Assembly: GCF_021735935.1 (NCBI RefSeq)
Contig: NZ_WMDZ01000001.1
Span: 2,976,001 to 3,040,000 of the forward strand
Direction of reading: 5' to 3'
DNA from: Sulfitobacter sp. M39
Lineage (GTDB): Bacteria; Pseudomonadota; Alphaproteobacteria; Rhodobacterales; Rhodobacteraceae
Length of the DNA: 64,000 nt
Position 1 is the first letter of the stretch, and every line of letters begins with the position of its first letter. Both the position numbers and the translations under genes were made by a program. Positions 45,808-55,395 of the stretch are shown one piece after another. A model generated the notes under the pieces. It was not told where the DNA came from. It worked only from the letters and a program-made list of their open reading frames with translations, and made no database searches.

Positions 45808-45838
45808 CCGCGGCGTTTTAAGGTGCCGCACCCCTGGA

Positions 45839-46036
45839 TCAGCCGAAGGCGGCCAGGATGTACTGCAATCCGCCACGGATGAGGATATCGACAATCGCAA
45901 AAAACACCGCTGTCAGCGCGGCAAGGATGAACACCATAACCGTGGTGAGCATGACCTCGCGACGGGTGGGCCAGACGACCTTGGATACTTCGGAACGCAC
46001 TTGCTGGATGAACTGAAGCGGGTTGACTGTGGCCAT
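45839..46036 (-). CDS. secE: Preprotein translocase subunit SecE
   Basis: Short single-span SecE clamp of the Sec channel, 65 residues from ATG 46036 (MATVNPLQFIQQVRSEVSKVVWPTRREV). The amphipathic helix with VVWPTRREV is the SecE signature, followed by one membrane span. It is preceded by tRNA-Trp, a common alphaproteobacterial order. Confidence 0.97.
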   Translation of the reverse strand: MATVNPLQFIQQVRSEVSKVVWPTRREVMLTTVMVFILAALTAVFFAIVDILIRGGLQYILAAFG

Positions 46037-46166
46037 GTCGGTTTTCCTGTATACGAACGATTGTGGGGATGTATCTGTCAAAAGCGCTGAATTCAAGGCT
46101 TCAAATCAAGCTTGCCTACTGGCGAAGCTGATACACCAAAGTGTGCGTTCTCATATGTGTTGAGAT

Positions 46167-46242
46167 TGGCAGGGGCTGAGGGACTCGAACCCACGACCCT
46201 CGGTTTTGGAGACCGATGCTCTACCAACTGAGCTAAACCCCT
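46167..46242 (-). tRNA. trnW: tRNA-Trp (CCA anticodon)
   Basis: 76-nt cloverleaf with encoded 3' CCA. The acceptor stem AGGGGTT pairs with AGCCCCT (one G-U), the D arm is TAGCTCAGTTGGTAGA, the anticodon loop is CTCCAAA with anticodon CCA, and the T arm carries GTTCGAGTC. It lies between tuf2 and secE. Confidence 0.97.
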
Positions 46243-46254
46243 ATGCCGAGTGGT

Positions 46255-46283
46255 GAGGTAGTCGATATTCGCTGGGGGATCAA
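46255..46283 (-). promoter_or_regulatory. Candidate promoter of tRNA-Trp-secE-nusG
   Basis: TTGATC at 46278-46283 and TACCTC at 46255-46260, 17-bp spacer, minus strand, placing a start only about 6 nt before the mature tRNA. The -10 is poor, but location after the tuf2 terminator fits. Confidence 0.4.
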
Positions 46284-46333
46284 GGGCAGATAGACGCATT
46301 ACGCATGAATAATCACGCCCGCCCCCAGACAAA

Positions 46334-46364
46334 GAAAAAGGCCGCCCCGATTGGGAGCGGCCTT
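46334..46364 (-). terminator. Intrinsic terminator of the second tuf gene
   Basis: AAGGCCGC/GCGGCCTT stem with inner CCC/GGG pairing and a following T-tract on the minus strand; identical to the terminator of the first tuf gene. Confidence 0.9.
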
Positions 46365-46403
46365 CGCGTTAATGCCGGTGCGCGGGATACCCCGCAGGTT
46401 GGC

Positions 46404-47579
46404 TTACTCGGTGATTTTGGAAACCACGCCCGCGCCAACGGTACGACCGCCTTCGCGGATCGCGAAGCGCAGACCGTCTTCCATCGCGATGGGGGCGATC
46501 AGCTCAACGTCGAACTGCAGGTTGTCGCCAGGCATAACCATTTCAGTGCCTTCTGGCAGCTGAACGGTACCGGTGACGTCTGTGGTCCGGAAGTAGAACT
46601 GTGGACGGTAGTTCGCGAAGAACGGCGTGTGACGGCCACCCTCTTCTTTGGTGAGGATATAGGCTTCGGCTGTGAACTTGGTGTGCGGCTTAACCGAACC
46701 TGGCTTACACAGAACCTGACCACGCTCAACGCCTTCACGGTCAACGCCGCGCAGCAGGGCGCCGATGTTGTCGCCTGCTTCCCCACGGTCCAGCAGTTTG
46801 CGGAACATTTCAACGCCGGTACAGGTGGTTTTCTTGGTGTCGCGGATGCCAACGATTTCGATTTCGTCGCCAACGTTGATCACGCCACGCTCAACACGGC
46901 CCGTCACAACTGTACCACGACCGGAGATCGAGAAGACGTCTTCCACTGGCATCAGGAACGGCTGGTCAACAGCGCGCTCTGGTGTCGGGATGTAGTTGTC
47001 GACTTCTTCCATCAGCTTGCGGATGGAGTTCTCGCCGATGTTCTCGTCACGGCCTTCCATCGCCGCCAGAGCGGAACCGGGGATCACAGGGATGTCGTCG
47101 CCTGGGTAGTCGTAGGAAGACAGCAGTTCGCGGATTTCCATTTCAACCAGTTCCAGCAGCTCTTCATCGTCCACCTGGTCTACTTTGTTCATGTAGACAA
47201 CCATGGCGGGGATGCCGACCTGACGGCCCAGCAGGATGTGCTCGCGGGTTTGTGGCATGGGGCCATCAGCAGCGTTCACAACCAGGATCGCGCCGTCCAT
47301 CTGCGCCGCACCGGTGATCATGTTTTTCACATAGTCAGCGTGGCCGGGGCAGTCGACGTGGGCGTAGTGACGGCCTTCGGTCTCATACTCAACGTGTGCG
47401 GTCGAGATGGTGATGCCGCGTGCTTTTTCTTCGGGCGCGCCGTCGATCTGGTCATAGGCGCGGAAGTCGCCGAAGTACTTGGTGATCGCCGCGGTCAACG
47501 TGGTTTTGCCGTGGTCAACGTGACCAATGGTACCGATGTTAACGTGTGGTTTATTACGTTCAAACTTTGCCTTAGCCAT
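46404..47579 (-). CDS. tuf: Elongation factor Tu (copy 2)
   Basis: Second EF-Tu gene, 391 residues, monocistronic and upstream of tRNA-Trp-secE-nusG. Motifs are those of copy 1 ([17 protein letters not shown]). Differences from copy 1: residues 69 (Gly for Ala), 125 (Ala for Thr), 163 (Ile for Met), 180, 184, 188, 191, 192, 195 and 201. The last 190 residues are identical, and the 3' terminator is shared, which points to gene conversion. Confidence 0.98.
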   Translation of the reverse strand: MAKAKFERNKPHVNIGTIGHVDHGKTTLTAAITKYFGDFRAYDQIDGAPEEKARGITISTAHVEYETEGRHYAHVDCPGHADYVKNMITGAAQMDGAILVVNAADGPMPQTREHILLGRQVGIPAMVVYMNKVDQVDDEELLELVEMEIRELLSSYDYPGDDIPVIPGSALAAMEGRDENIGENSIRKLMEEVDNYIPTPERAVDQPFLMPVEDVFSISGRGTVVTGRVERGVINVGDEIEIVGIRDTKKTTCTGVEMFRKLLDRGEAGDNIGALLRGVDREGVERGQVLCKPGSVKPHTKFTAEAYILTKEEGGRHTPFFANYRPQFYFRTTDVTGTVQLPEGTEMVMPGDNLQFDVELIAPIAMEDGLRFAIREGGRTVGAGVVSKITE

Positions 47580-47612
47580 GGAGCAGCCCTTTATATTAAT
47601 GAGGGCCTGAAC

Positions 47613-47653
47613 CCAGACCCAAACCTATCTGGCGGGCGATGTATTGGGTCTGG
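47613..47653. promoter_or_regulatory. Inverted repeat over the tuf2 promoter
   Basis: Perfect 10-bp arms CCAGACCCAA (47613-47622) and TTGGGTCTGG (47644-47653), 21 bp apart. The right arm lies in the promoter spacer and the left arm in the start of the transcript, so the two arms flank the -10 and start site. This layout fits a DNA operator better than an RNA hairpin. Confidence 0.5.
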
Positions 47654-47666
47654 CGCATAAAATCAA
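47638..47666 (-). promoter_or_regulatory. Candidate promoter of the second tuf gene
   Basis: TTGATT at 47661-47666 and TACATC at 47638-47643, 17-bp spacer, minus strand, with a leader of about 50 nt to ATG 47579. Confidence 0.5.
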
Positions 47667-47711
47667 GCACCTGTTCGCCTCACACCGCCCCAGAATTCAT
47701 GTAAATGCGCA

Positions 47712-48311
47712 CTAGTTCGCTGTTACCGCCGGCGCAGAGGGGATTTCTGCGCGCTCGATGACCGCGTCCGCCGGGCGTTCGAACCAGCCTTCGGCCTTAT
47801 TTTGCTTGACCAAATAGGTCTCGATCGACTTTGCCGCATTCTGGCTGAGGTTCTTAAGCTGTTCTTCAGCAGTCTTGGTGTAGCCAGACCCGACGATAGG
47901 CCCCTGATCAAGGGATTCGAAAACGGTGATCTGGTGCGGCTCGTCCGTAAGCTTCTTACCCGCGGCGTCGTCCCAAACGGTAAGGTTCAGGATCATGATC
48001 GACTTGGGCGCAAGCACAAGCGGAATACCCGGCGGGGCAAGAACGTAGCCTTCGACGCTGACGCCAAAGTGGTAATTGCGCGCGCCTTCATAGCGGTCAA
48101 AACGCTCGGCAATGGCGTCTTTGACAGCCGTCGTCAGCACCTCTTCGCTGACTTCGCGGCTGATCGGCAGTTTCTGTACCTTCGGCGCGACGACGATGTT
48201 GTGGTATAGATTAAAGTCACCCAAAGGCACCGCCGGCTTGTCGAGGTCGGATGCCCCGTTACACGCAGAAAGGACCACGATACTGATCAAAGCTGATAAA
48301 ATTCGAACCAT
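47712..48311 (-). CDS. Putative lipoprotein of unknown function
   Basis: 199 residues with a signal peptide and lipobox (VVLSAC, Cys17), so probably lipid-anchored at a membrane facing the periplasm. The mature part has no recognised family; it is alpha/beta-like with ENLTVWDDAAG-type strand regions and a helix before the C-terminus, and ends in an Ala/Pro-rich tail. It is divergent from the cytochrome P450 gene and shares its 127-bp upstream region. Confidence 0.78.
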   Translation of the reverse strand: MVRILSALISIVVLSACNGASDLDKPAVPLGDFNLYHNIVVAPKVQKLPISREVSEEVLTTAVKDAIAERFDRYEGARNYHFGVSVEGYVLAPPGIPLVLAPKSIMILNLTVWDDAAGKKLTDEPHQITVFESLDQGPIVGSGYTKTAEEQLKNLSQNAAKSIETYLVKQNKAEGWFERPADAVIERAEIPSAPAVTAN

Positions 48312-48438
48312 TTCATGCCTCCTCGGCGCATTTATGCCCTTTGCGATACCCTAAGGCGGAATAGGGTGCAACGTTTGCTAAAGTGGCACGCACGGGGTGG
48401 CGTGCTACCCTATATCCGTCTGATGAAGGATAATTGCC

Positions 48439-49788
48439 ATGGATCGCCCCCTGCCCGCCCGCGTGGCCTTGGTTAACCAGCCCCTAGGCCTGTTTCGCAG
48501 CCTCGCGATGGCGCGACGCAATGTGCTTAGCATTATTCCTGAAATAGCTGTCAAACAGCCGATGGTCTCTGGCAAAATGGGCAAGCGCTGGCACATGGTT
48601 ATGGACCCGACTGCCATCCGCGAGATGCTGTTGGATCGGGTCGACGACTACCCCAAATCCTTGGTGACAAAAAACCTTTTGCGCCCCGCGATCGGAGAAT
48701 CCCTGTTTATTGCGGAAGGTGCGCATTGGCGCTGGCAGCGCCGCGCGGTGGCACCGGCCTTTTCGCACCGCAATATGCTGAACCTGTCGCCCATCATGAC
48801 CGCAGCGGCGCAAAGATCCGCTGACCGGATCGCCGCCGCTGGCCCGCGGGCCATCAATATGCTGGACGAGATGGTCACAACGACATTCGACGTCATCTCG
48901 GATGTCACATTCTCGGGGGGCGACGGGTTTGACCGCGACGCCGTGCACCGCGCCATCGACGACTATATTGCAGAGGCTGGGAAGCTGAGCCTTTTCGATA
49001 TTCTTGGCCTTCCAGACTGGCTTCCGCGCCCAGGACGGGCGATGTCGGGCCGTGCCTTGAAAGACATGAAACGCATTGCCGACGGCGCGATAGAGGCCCG
49101 AGCCGAACGGGAGCCCAGCGATACGCCGGACCTGCTGGATCTTCTGTTAGATGGCACCGACCCCAAGACCAAGCGTCAGATGAATACGGCCGAGCTACGG
49201 GACAATCTGTTAACCTTCATCGTGGCGGGGCATGAGACGACGGCCCTTACCCTGTCCTGGGCGCTCTATCTGATGGGCTTTGATCAGGCCGTGCAGCAAA
49301 AGGCCCGCGCCGAAGCACAAACCGTGTTGCAGGGGCGCGCGGCGACAGGTGCAGACGTCGAAAACCTACCATACATCCGCCAAATTATCGACGAAACCCT
49401 GCGCCTGTACCCGCCAGCGGGGGTGATTTCACGCACCGCGCAGAGAAACGACACCTTATGCGGCAGGGAAGTTCGGCCCGGCGATACTGTCATGGTGCCG
49501 ATTTACGCGCTTGGCCGCCATCAGCAGCTCTGGGATCAGCCCGACGTTTTCGACCCCGACCGTTTCAAAGATCGCAAAGCGATCGACCGATACGCCTACC
49601 TGCCCTTTGGCGATGGCCCGCGTATCTGCATCGGCGCGTCCTTTGCGCAGCAAGAGGCGGTGATCATCCTCGCGACCTTGCTTTCGCGGTTTCGTTTCAC
49701 ACCTGTCGCCGGAAAAAGCCCTGAACCGGTTATGATCCTGACCCTACGCCCCGAAGGCGGAGTATGGTTAACCGCAACGCCTGCCTAG
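48439..49788 (+). CDS. Cytochrome P450
   Basis: 449-residue soluble haem monooxygenase. The I-helix oxygen-activation motif AGHETT is at 263-268, the K-helix ETLR at 319-322 and the haem-ligand loop FGDGPRICIG at 390-399 with Cys397. The N-terminus has no membrane anchor, so it needs external redox partners; none are encoded nearby. Substrate unknown; overall character resembles bacterial fatty-acid-type P450s more than camphor-type ones. It overlaps the convergent M48 gene by 4 bp. Confidence 0.95.
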   Translation: MDRPLPARVALVNQPLGLFRSLAMARRNVLSIIPEIAVKQPMVSGKMGKRWHMVMDPTAIREMLLDRVDDYPKSLVTKNLLRPAIGESLFIAEGAHWRWQRRAVAPAFSHRNMLNLSPIMTAAAQRSADRIAAAGPRAINMLDEMVTTTFDVISDVTFSGGDGFDRDAVHRAIDDYIAEAGKLSLFDILGLPDWLPRPGRAMSGRALKDMKRIADGAIEARAEREPSDTPDLLDLLLDGTDPKTKRQMNTAELRDNLLTFIVAGHETTALTLSWALYLMGFDQAVQQKARAEAQTVLQGRAATGADVENLPYIRQIIDETLRLYPPAGVISRTAQRNDTLCGREVRPGDTVMVPIYALGRHQQLWDQPDVFDPDRFKDRKAIDRYAYLPFGDGPRICIGASFAQQEAVIILATLLSRFRFTPVAGKSPEPVMILTLRPEGGVWLTATPA

Positions 49789-50879
49789 TCGCAAATCCGC
49801 CGCAGGTCGCCCCAGGCGTCCACGTCGACAATAGCTGAGTATTCAGACTGCGCGCGCGCCGCATTTTGCGCTGTGGCGATGCGGTCATCGAATGATGGAT
49901 GGCTCAGGAAATGGGCCATCAACGGGTTCGCGTCGCCTTGGGTCTGGCGCATGCGCTCGAACATGGCCCCCATCGCTTTCGGAGACACGCCCGCAGCCGC
50001 CAGAAGCTTATGCCCGAACGCGTCTGCCTCTGTTTCAGCCTGCTGGGTATAGTTCGCGCTGATCAAACGCTCTGCCAGAAACAACACCACGGCACCGCCT
50101 GCGAAGTCACCGAACAAAAGCCCCAACACGCCAATCGATCCGGCGGACCGCAACGCATGGCGTGTCGGGTCACGACTGACAACATGACCAATTTCATGCG
50201 CCAGCACAGCGGCGACCTCATCCGGGGACTGGGCTTGCTGGATCAGCCCGTCGAACAGCACGACAATCCCGCCGGGCAGCGCAAAAGCGTTCACCATCGG
50301 GTGGTCCAGCACCAGAACATTCAAATCCTGCACCGCCCCCTCGCCCGCGTTAAGCGCGGTGATCATGCTGGTGAGCGCCGCTTCGCCCGCCGAGGCGTCG
50401 CAAATGGCGAGGGGCTGCATGCCGGTTTCGTCCAAGGCCCTGCGAATTTGACCCAATGTCGCCTTACCCAAGGCCGCCTCTCCCGCTGGTGGGATGAAAT
50501 TCGCCAAGCGGTCCGCCAGAAATGGCACCAGCACTGTAATCTGAAGCACAACGGCCGCGACGGCTGCGATTGCCCAAGCGAACAAGCGGCCCCGCCCTCG
50601 GGCCGGCGCAGGACGCCGAGCGGCAGGAAGATGTCGTAGCAGCGTCTCATCCGCAACGATAAGCCGCGCCAGCGGATCGGTAACCGAGCGCAGGGTATAG
50701 TCTTTCCCACGCGACTGATCGGGCACCAACCGAATATTGCCAAGCCGCCAGAAGATAATATCTTCGCTATCCAGTCCAATCTGCAGATTATCGTTCGCAA
50801 TATGCAGGCTGACATCTTCGGCGACCGGACAATCACCATCAAAATATGCCGCCCCCATGCCGTTAAACCCGACGCTCAT
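49785..50879 (-). CDS. M48-family membrane metallopeptidase
   Basis: 364 residues: an N-terminal cytosolic domain of about 90 residues, one membrane span (about 99-120), then a catalytic domain with HEIGH at 228-232 and the distal glutamate in AETEADAFGHK near 281-291. It is an Ste24/HtpX/BepA-like zinc endopeptidase, probably acting on envelope proteins. Its start overlaps the stop of the DUF898 gene (ATGA), so the two are coupled and may act together. Confidence 0.92.
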   Translation of the reverse strand: MSVGFNGMGAAYFDGDCPVAEDVSLHIANDNLQIGLDSEDIIFWRLGNIRLVPDQSRGKDYTLRSVTDPLARLIVADETLLRHLPAARRPAPARGRGRLFAWAIAAVAAVVLQITVLVPFLADRLANFIPPAGEAALGKATLGQIRRALDETGMQPLAICDASAGEAALTSMITALNAGEGAVQDLNVLVLDHPMVNAFALPGGIVVLFDGLIQQAQSPDEVAAVLAHEIGHVVSRDPTRHALRSAGSIGVLGLLFGDFAGGAVVLFLAERLISANYTQQAETEADAFGHKLLAAAGVSPKAMGAMFERMRQTQGDANPLMAHFLSHPSFDDRIATAQNAARAQSEYSAIVDVDAWGDLRRICD

Positions 50880-52180
50880 ATCGCCGCTCCCAGGTCCAAC
50901 GCCTCTGCAAACCCTTCGGCTTCGGCGAAGTCATCCCGCCCCGACTGGCTGATGCTTTGCAAACCGTCATACCGCGGAAGCGCACAGGTTTTGGCCATGT
51001 GACGCATTAACGGAAAGGTGACGAATGTGTTGTAGCAAACGTTCCACATCAAAAAGACCGAGAGGTAAAAGCCCGCCAACACCACGATCGCCAAAGCCCG
51101 AGGAATCGGAAGCGTTTCAATGTCGATCCCCAAATCAAACCCCATAAAGGCGCTTGGTCCAATGACGACAAATGCCCCTAACACTAGCAAAATCACCCCC
51201 AGAACGAGGACGGAATATGCGATAAAGCTACCGAAAACGTAGATGAACGCGATACGCGGTGCGCTTAGCCTCGACGTTATGGCGATACCATTCGCTGTCT
51301 TGTGGTTTGCCATTATTCTTTTCGAAACAAAGCGATAGTGCACTGCACCGTAGACCATGCCTAGCAGGCTCACGGGGAAAAGGAGCAACCACCAAGCGCC
51401 TTGCATAGAAAATGCTGCGCCCTGCCCGTCAGCCAGCGTTTCGAGCATCTGCGAGGCGAAGCCCGACGTATCGAAAGTCTGGGACGCGGCAGATATGTAC
51501 GCGTAGGCCACGCTACCAAGAAGTAGCAACGTGAACAAACAGAACGGAATCGCGGCACGATAGAGCATGCCCCAACGCCCCCCTTGATGCAGCTGTGCCG
51601 ATCCGAAAAAGGTGCGGTCGGTCGTGTATTTTTCAAGGTAGAAGGTCATACGCGGCCAAAGCAGCCCTAGCGAGAAAACGGTGACCAGCCAATGCAGCAT
51701 AGCGCGCCAGACATATCCCCACGCACCCTTATCAAGGCCAAATCGCACCCCGCGCCATCGCGTGCGCCCCAAGACATACCGTCGTGCACGATATCGGGCA
51801 TAAAACCACAGGGGTACAACCCCGAACCCCGCTGCGAAGTACCCTAAGGTCGCGCTTGAGAACACCGAGAAGCTGACGAACATCAGAATCAGATTAACGA
51901 TCCCGATGTAGAAGGTGAGGATCACAACGGCGATAAAGAATCCCAACAGCTTCTCAATCGGATCGCCGACGTATTCCATCGGATGCCCGCCCGGCCGAAT
52001 TGCGGACCAATACCATCGCCGCAAACGGGTCTTCATCCAGAACCGATAGACCCCCAGCGTCATAATCGTGAGAAGGCCGGTTTTGAACGCCAACCAAAAG
52101 AGCGCGCCGCGCCCCCCGACGAATTGAACCGACATCGCAGGTGCCGAACCGCTGGGGTATGATAGCTCGGCGTCACTCAC
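50876..52180 (-). CDS. DUF898 (YjgN-like) membrane protein
   Basis: 434-residue polytopic inner-membrane protein. FVGGRGALFWLAFKTGLLTI followed by LGVYRFWMKTRLRRWYW is the DUF898 signature. The frame begins with GTG 52180; an ATG at 52135 just before the domain is an alternative start with no better ribosome-binding site. Function unknown. It lies between parC and the M48 peptidase gene, all reading the same way. Confidence 0.85.
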   Translation of the reverse strand: MSDAELSYPSGSAPAMSVQFVGGRGALFWLAFKTGLLTIMTLGVYRFWMKTRLRRWYWSAIRPGGHPMEYVGDPIEKLLGFFIAVVILTFYIGIVNLILMFVSFSVFSSATLGYFAAGFGVVPLWFYARYRARRYVLGRTRWRGVRFGLDKGAWGYVWRAMLHWLVTVFSLGLLWPRMTFYLEKYTTDRTFFGSAQLHQGGRWGMLYRAAIPFCLFTLLLLGSVAYAYISAASQTFDTSGFASQMLETLADGQGAAFSMQGAWWLLLFPVSLLGMVYGAVHYRFVSKRIMANHKTANGIAITSRLSAPRIAFIYVFGSFIAYSVLVLGVILLVLGAFVVIGPSAFMGFDLGIDIETLPIPRALAIVVLAGFYLSVFLMWNVCYNTFVTFPLMRHMAKTCALPRYDGLQSISQSGRDDFAEAEGFAEALDLGAAI

Positions 52181-52191
52181 GTCGTTTGCGA

Positions 52192-54525
52192 TTAACTAAA
52201 ACGGTTATCACGCGGGAATCCACGCGGTGCCATGCGCCCCGCTGTCGCGCGTTTGCCAGTCCATTCGGTCAGGTCAGCTTCGGTGCGTGTCCGTCCCGCA
52301 GGATCCTGCCAGCTTAGCCCGTTTTCTCGGTTAAACGTGATCGCATCAGACATGCCTCCGTCTTTGTACTTTTGAAGGCGCACACCTTTGCCGCGTCCCA
52401 TTTCGGGAAGTTCGTCCAAGCCAAACACCAAGACTTTGCGATTTTCGCCCACAACGGCAACGGCATTCGCATCGCCGGTTAACGGCGCGCAGATCATTGC
52501 TTTCGCGTCACCGCGCACGTTCAGGACCTGTTTACCGCTGCGTGTCTGCGCCAGAACATCGTCCTCTGGCACGATAAATCCATCCCCGGCTGAGGAAGCC
52601 ACCAATAGCCTGCGCCCCGCCTTGTGGATCAAAATATCGACAATTTGAACTTCGTTGGGCAAATCCACCATCAACCGCAATGGCTCCCCCATGCCGCGCC
52701 CGCCGGGCAAGGTCGATGCAGACACCGTGTAAAAGCGCCCGTTCGACCCGAAGACCAGCAGCCTGTCTGTTGTCTCTGCATGGAAAATAAAGCGGGGGCC
52801 GTCACCATCCTTGAACTTCAGCTCGCGGTTCAAATCGATATGCCCCGTCATCGCACGAATCCAGCCCATCTGCGAACAGACAACTGTAATCGGTTCGCGG
52901 TCGATCATCGCCTCCAGAGGGACTTCCTCGATCACGCCGGCTTCGGAAAAGCTCGTTCTACGACGACCGATGTTCTTACCGTCCAGCGACCAGTCCTTGC
53001 CGAACTGCTTTTTCGTCTCGCGCAGCTGGTCGATGATCGTATCCCATTGGGTTCCTTCGTTTTCCAACAGATCTTCAAGACCCGATCGCTCCTCCATCAA
53101 GGCGGATTGCTCGCGCAGCAACTCGATTTCTTCCAGGCGGCGCAACGACCGCAGCCGCATATTCAAAATCGCGTCCGCTTGAACTTCGGATAGGGAGTTT
53201 TCTGCGGAGGGCGCTGGCGGTACATAGTTCGCCTCGTCCATTGCGCGCACGTGATCCTTGCCCCAATCCTCGGCCATCAAAGCTGATTTCGGGTCCTCGT
53301 CATAGCGAATGATATCAATCACACGATCGAGGTTAAGAAACGCGACGATAAAACCTTCCAAGACCTCTAGGCGGTGGTCGATTTTCTCCATCCGGTGGGT
53401 CGAGCGCCGCTGAAGCACCTCGCGCCGGTGATCAAGAAACGCGCGCAGCACTTCCTTCATCGAGCATACTTTTGGTGTCACCCCGTCGATCAAGACGTTC
53501 ATGTTCAACGAGAACCGCACCTCAAGATCAGAGCTGCGATACAGCATCCCCATCAGGACCTCGGGATCAACGTTCTTGGAACGCGGCTCGATAATCAGGC
53601 GAATATCGTCGGCCGATTCGTCGCGTACATCGCCCAGAATTGGAATCTTCTTGGTCTGGATAAGCTCTGCGATCTTTTCGATCAGCTTGGATTTCTGCAC
53701 CTGATAGGGAATTTCAGTGATGACAATTTGCCAAGCACCGCGCCCCAGATCCTCGGTTTCCCACCGACAGCGCAAACGGAAACCGCCCTTACCCGTACGA
53801 TAGGCATTCGCAATGTTTTCAGGCGGTTCAACGATAATACCGCCGGTCGGAAAATCGGGACCGGGAACGTATTTGAGCAAGGTATCATCGCGGGCATCGG
53901 GCGTTTTGATCAGGTGAATACAGGCGTCCACCAGTTCCGAGATGTTGTGCGGCGGGATGTTGGTGGCCATGCCGACAGCGATACCCGACGACCCGTTTGC
54001 CAGAAGGTTGGGGAACTGCGCCGGCAGAACGGCAGGCTCGGTCAGTGTACCGTCGTAATTCTCTCTAAAATCGACAGCATTTTCGTTGAGGCCTTCAAGC
54101 ATGGCCTCGGCCACGGCGGTCATGCGCGCTTCGGTATATCGGCTTGCAGCGGGGTTATCCCCGTCGATGTTGCCAAAGTTACCCTGCCCGTCAACCAACG
54201 GATAACGCACGTTAAAATCTTGCGCGAGACGCGCCATCGCATCGTAAATCGCAGCGTCGCCGTGCGGGTGATAGTTCCCCATCACGTCGCCAGAAATTTT
54301 CGCAGACTTCCGGAATCCCCCGGTGCTATTAAGCCTCAGTTCACGCATCGCGAATAGAATCCGTCGGTGAACGGGCTTTAACCCGTCGCGCGCATCTGGC
54401 AGCGCGCGGTGCATAATTGTAGACAGCGCATAGGTCAGATACCGGTCGCCCAAGGCACGGCGCAAAGGCTCTGACGAATTGCGAGAATCTGGATCGGCGG
54501 GGGTGGTTACATCTGACATCTTCAT
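52192..54525 (-). CDS. parC: DNA topoisomerase IV subunit A
   Basis: Type IIA topoisomerase subunit that cuts and rejoins DNA to decatenate chromosomes, 777 residues. The N-terminal segment contains [13 protein letters not shown] and the quinolone region with [12 protein letters not shown]; the active-site tyrosine is in [11 protein letters not shown]-terminal beta-pinwheel blades follow (for example [16 protein letters not shown]). It reads as ParC rather than GyrA because of the short C-terminal domain. Two ATGs (54525, 54519) are possible starts. Confidence 0.95.
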   Translation of the reverse strand: MKMSDVTTPADPDSRNSSEPLRRALGDRYLTYALSTIMHRALPDARDGLKPVHRRILFAMRELRLNSTGGFRKSAKISGDVMGNYHPHGDAAIYDAMARLAQDFNVRYPLVDGQGNFGNIDGDNPAASRYTEARMTAVAEAMLEGLNENAVDFRENYDGTLTEPAVLPAQFPNLLANGSSGIAVGMATNIPPHNISELVDACIHLIKTPDARDDTLLKYVPGPDFPTGGIIVEPPENIANAYRTGKGGFRLRCRWETEDLGRGAWQIVITEIPYQVQKSKLIEKIAELIQTKKIPILGDVRDESADDIRLIIEPRSKNVDPEVLMGMLYRSSDLEVRFSLNMNVLIDGVTPKVCSMKEVLRAFLDHRREVLQRRSTHRMEKIDHRLEVLEGFIVAFLNLDRVIDIIRYDEDPKSALMAEDWGKDHVRAMDEANYVPPAPSAENSLSEVQADAILNMRLRSLRRLEEIELLREQSALMEERSGLEDLLENEGTQWDTIIDQLRETKKQFGKDWSLDGKNIGRRRTSFSEAGVIEEVPLEAMIDREPITVVCSQMGWIRAMTGHIDLNRELKFKDGDGPRFIFHAETTDRLLVFGSNGRFYTVSASTLPGGRGMGEPLRLMVDLPNEVQIVDILIHKAGRRLLVASSAGDGFIVPEDDVLAQTRSGKQVLNVRGDAKAMICAPLTGDANAVAVVGENRKVLVFGLDELPEMGRGKGVRLQKYKDGGMSDAITFNRENGLSWQDPAGRTRTEADLTEWTGKRATAGRMAPRGFPRDNRFS

Positions 54526-54720
54526 TGTTTAGCCAAGGCCGCGAGACGCGGCAAGCGACTGTTTGGCGCGCAATGCCCCAGCACGGCGTGCGGTGTCTCT
54601 GTCATGCAACTTTGCAAACATATTGGAACGATTAGGCAGCATTTTATGTTATACTTGATAATACAGCCTTGGGGAGACCTGCTGCGGGTCTAGGCTGTCT
54701 GCTATTTCGAGGAATGTGTG

Positions 54721-55377
54721 ATGAAGCGGTTTATTTTGTTGACCTTCGGGTTTCTTGGTTGGGCATTCTACGAGATGAGCGGCGGGGCCGATTTCCAACC
54801 CGCGAGCGCTCAGATGGCTGCGAATGCAGACCAAATGCCCGCGCAAGAGAATGAAATCACTGCCAAAACCCCAAGCAACGACACTGTCAAGACTGCAGAG
54901 GTCATCCCGGCGGTCGCGACGGCTCCGGTTGATACGACCCCGCCAGGTTTTGAAAGTACCGCGCAAGCTGATGATGCCGAGCGCGTTTCTGTCACCCTTA
55001 CCACCGCATTGAATGGCGCGGACACCGGTGCCGCGACAGACGTATCGTATGTGCCTGTTGCCCAGAATATCGCGGTGAACGGGGCGGACACTCCCGCAAT
55101 TATTCCCAGTCTGATTGTTCCGAACGACAGCGGTGCCGCGATTGTAGACGCCAGTGCTGAAACCAACCTGAGCAGCGAAGCGGACATTCGGTCTGTATCC
55201 GGTAACCGTGTGAATGTTCGTGGTGGGCCCGGCACCGAATTTCAGGTCGTGACCAAGCTAGGGCGCGGCGATTCGGTCGAGATCATCCAAGATAACGGCG
55301 ATGGATGGGTGAAGATGCGCCCCGTGGACGGCGGGCCAGAAGGCTGGATGGCCGATTTTCTGTTGTCGAACGGGTAA
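54721..55377 (+). CDS. SH3-domain envelope protein of unknown function
   Basis: 218-residue protein with an N-terminal hydrophobic segment (MKRFILLTFGFLGWAFY), then a long Thr/Ala-rich low-complexity linker (about 40-150) and a bacterial SH3 domain at the C-terminus (VNVRGGPGTEFQVVTKLGRGD...GWVKMR). ATG 54721 follows AGGA at a proper distance, better than the GTG at 54718. SH3 proteins of this type bind peptidoglycan or scaffold envelope complexes. Divergent from parC. Confidence 0.82.
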   Translation: MKRFILLTFGFLGWAFYEMSGGADFQPASAQMAANADQMPAQENEITAKTPSNDTVKTAEVIPAVATAPVDTTPPGFESTAQADDAERVSVTLTTALNGADTGAATDVSYVPVAQNIAVNGADTPAIIPSLIVPNDSGAAIVDASAETNLSSEADIRSVSGNRVNVRGGPGTEFQVVTKLGRGDSVEIIQDNGDGWVKMRPVDGGPEGWMADFLLSNG

Positions 55378-55395
55378 ACTATTCAACAACTGTTC

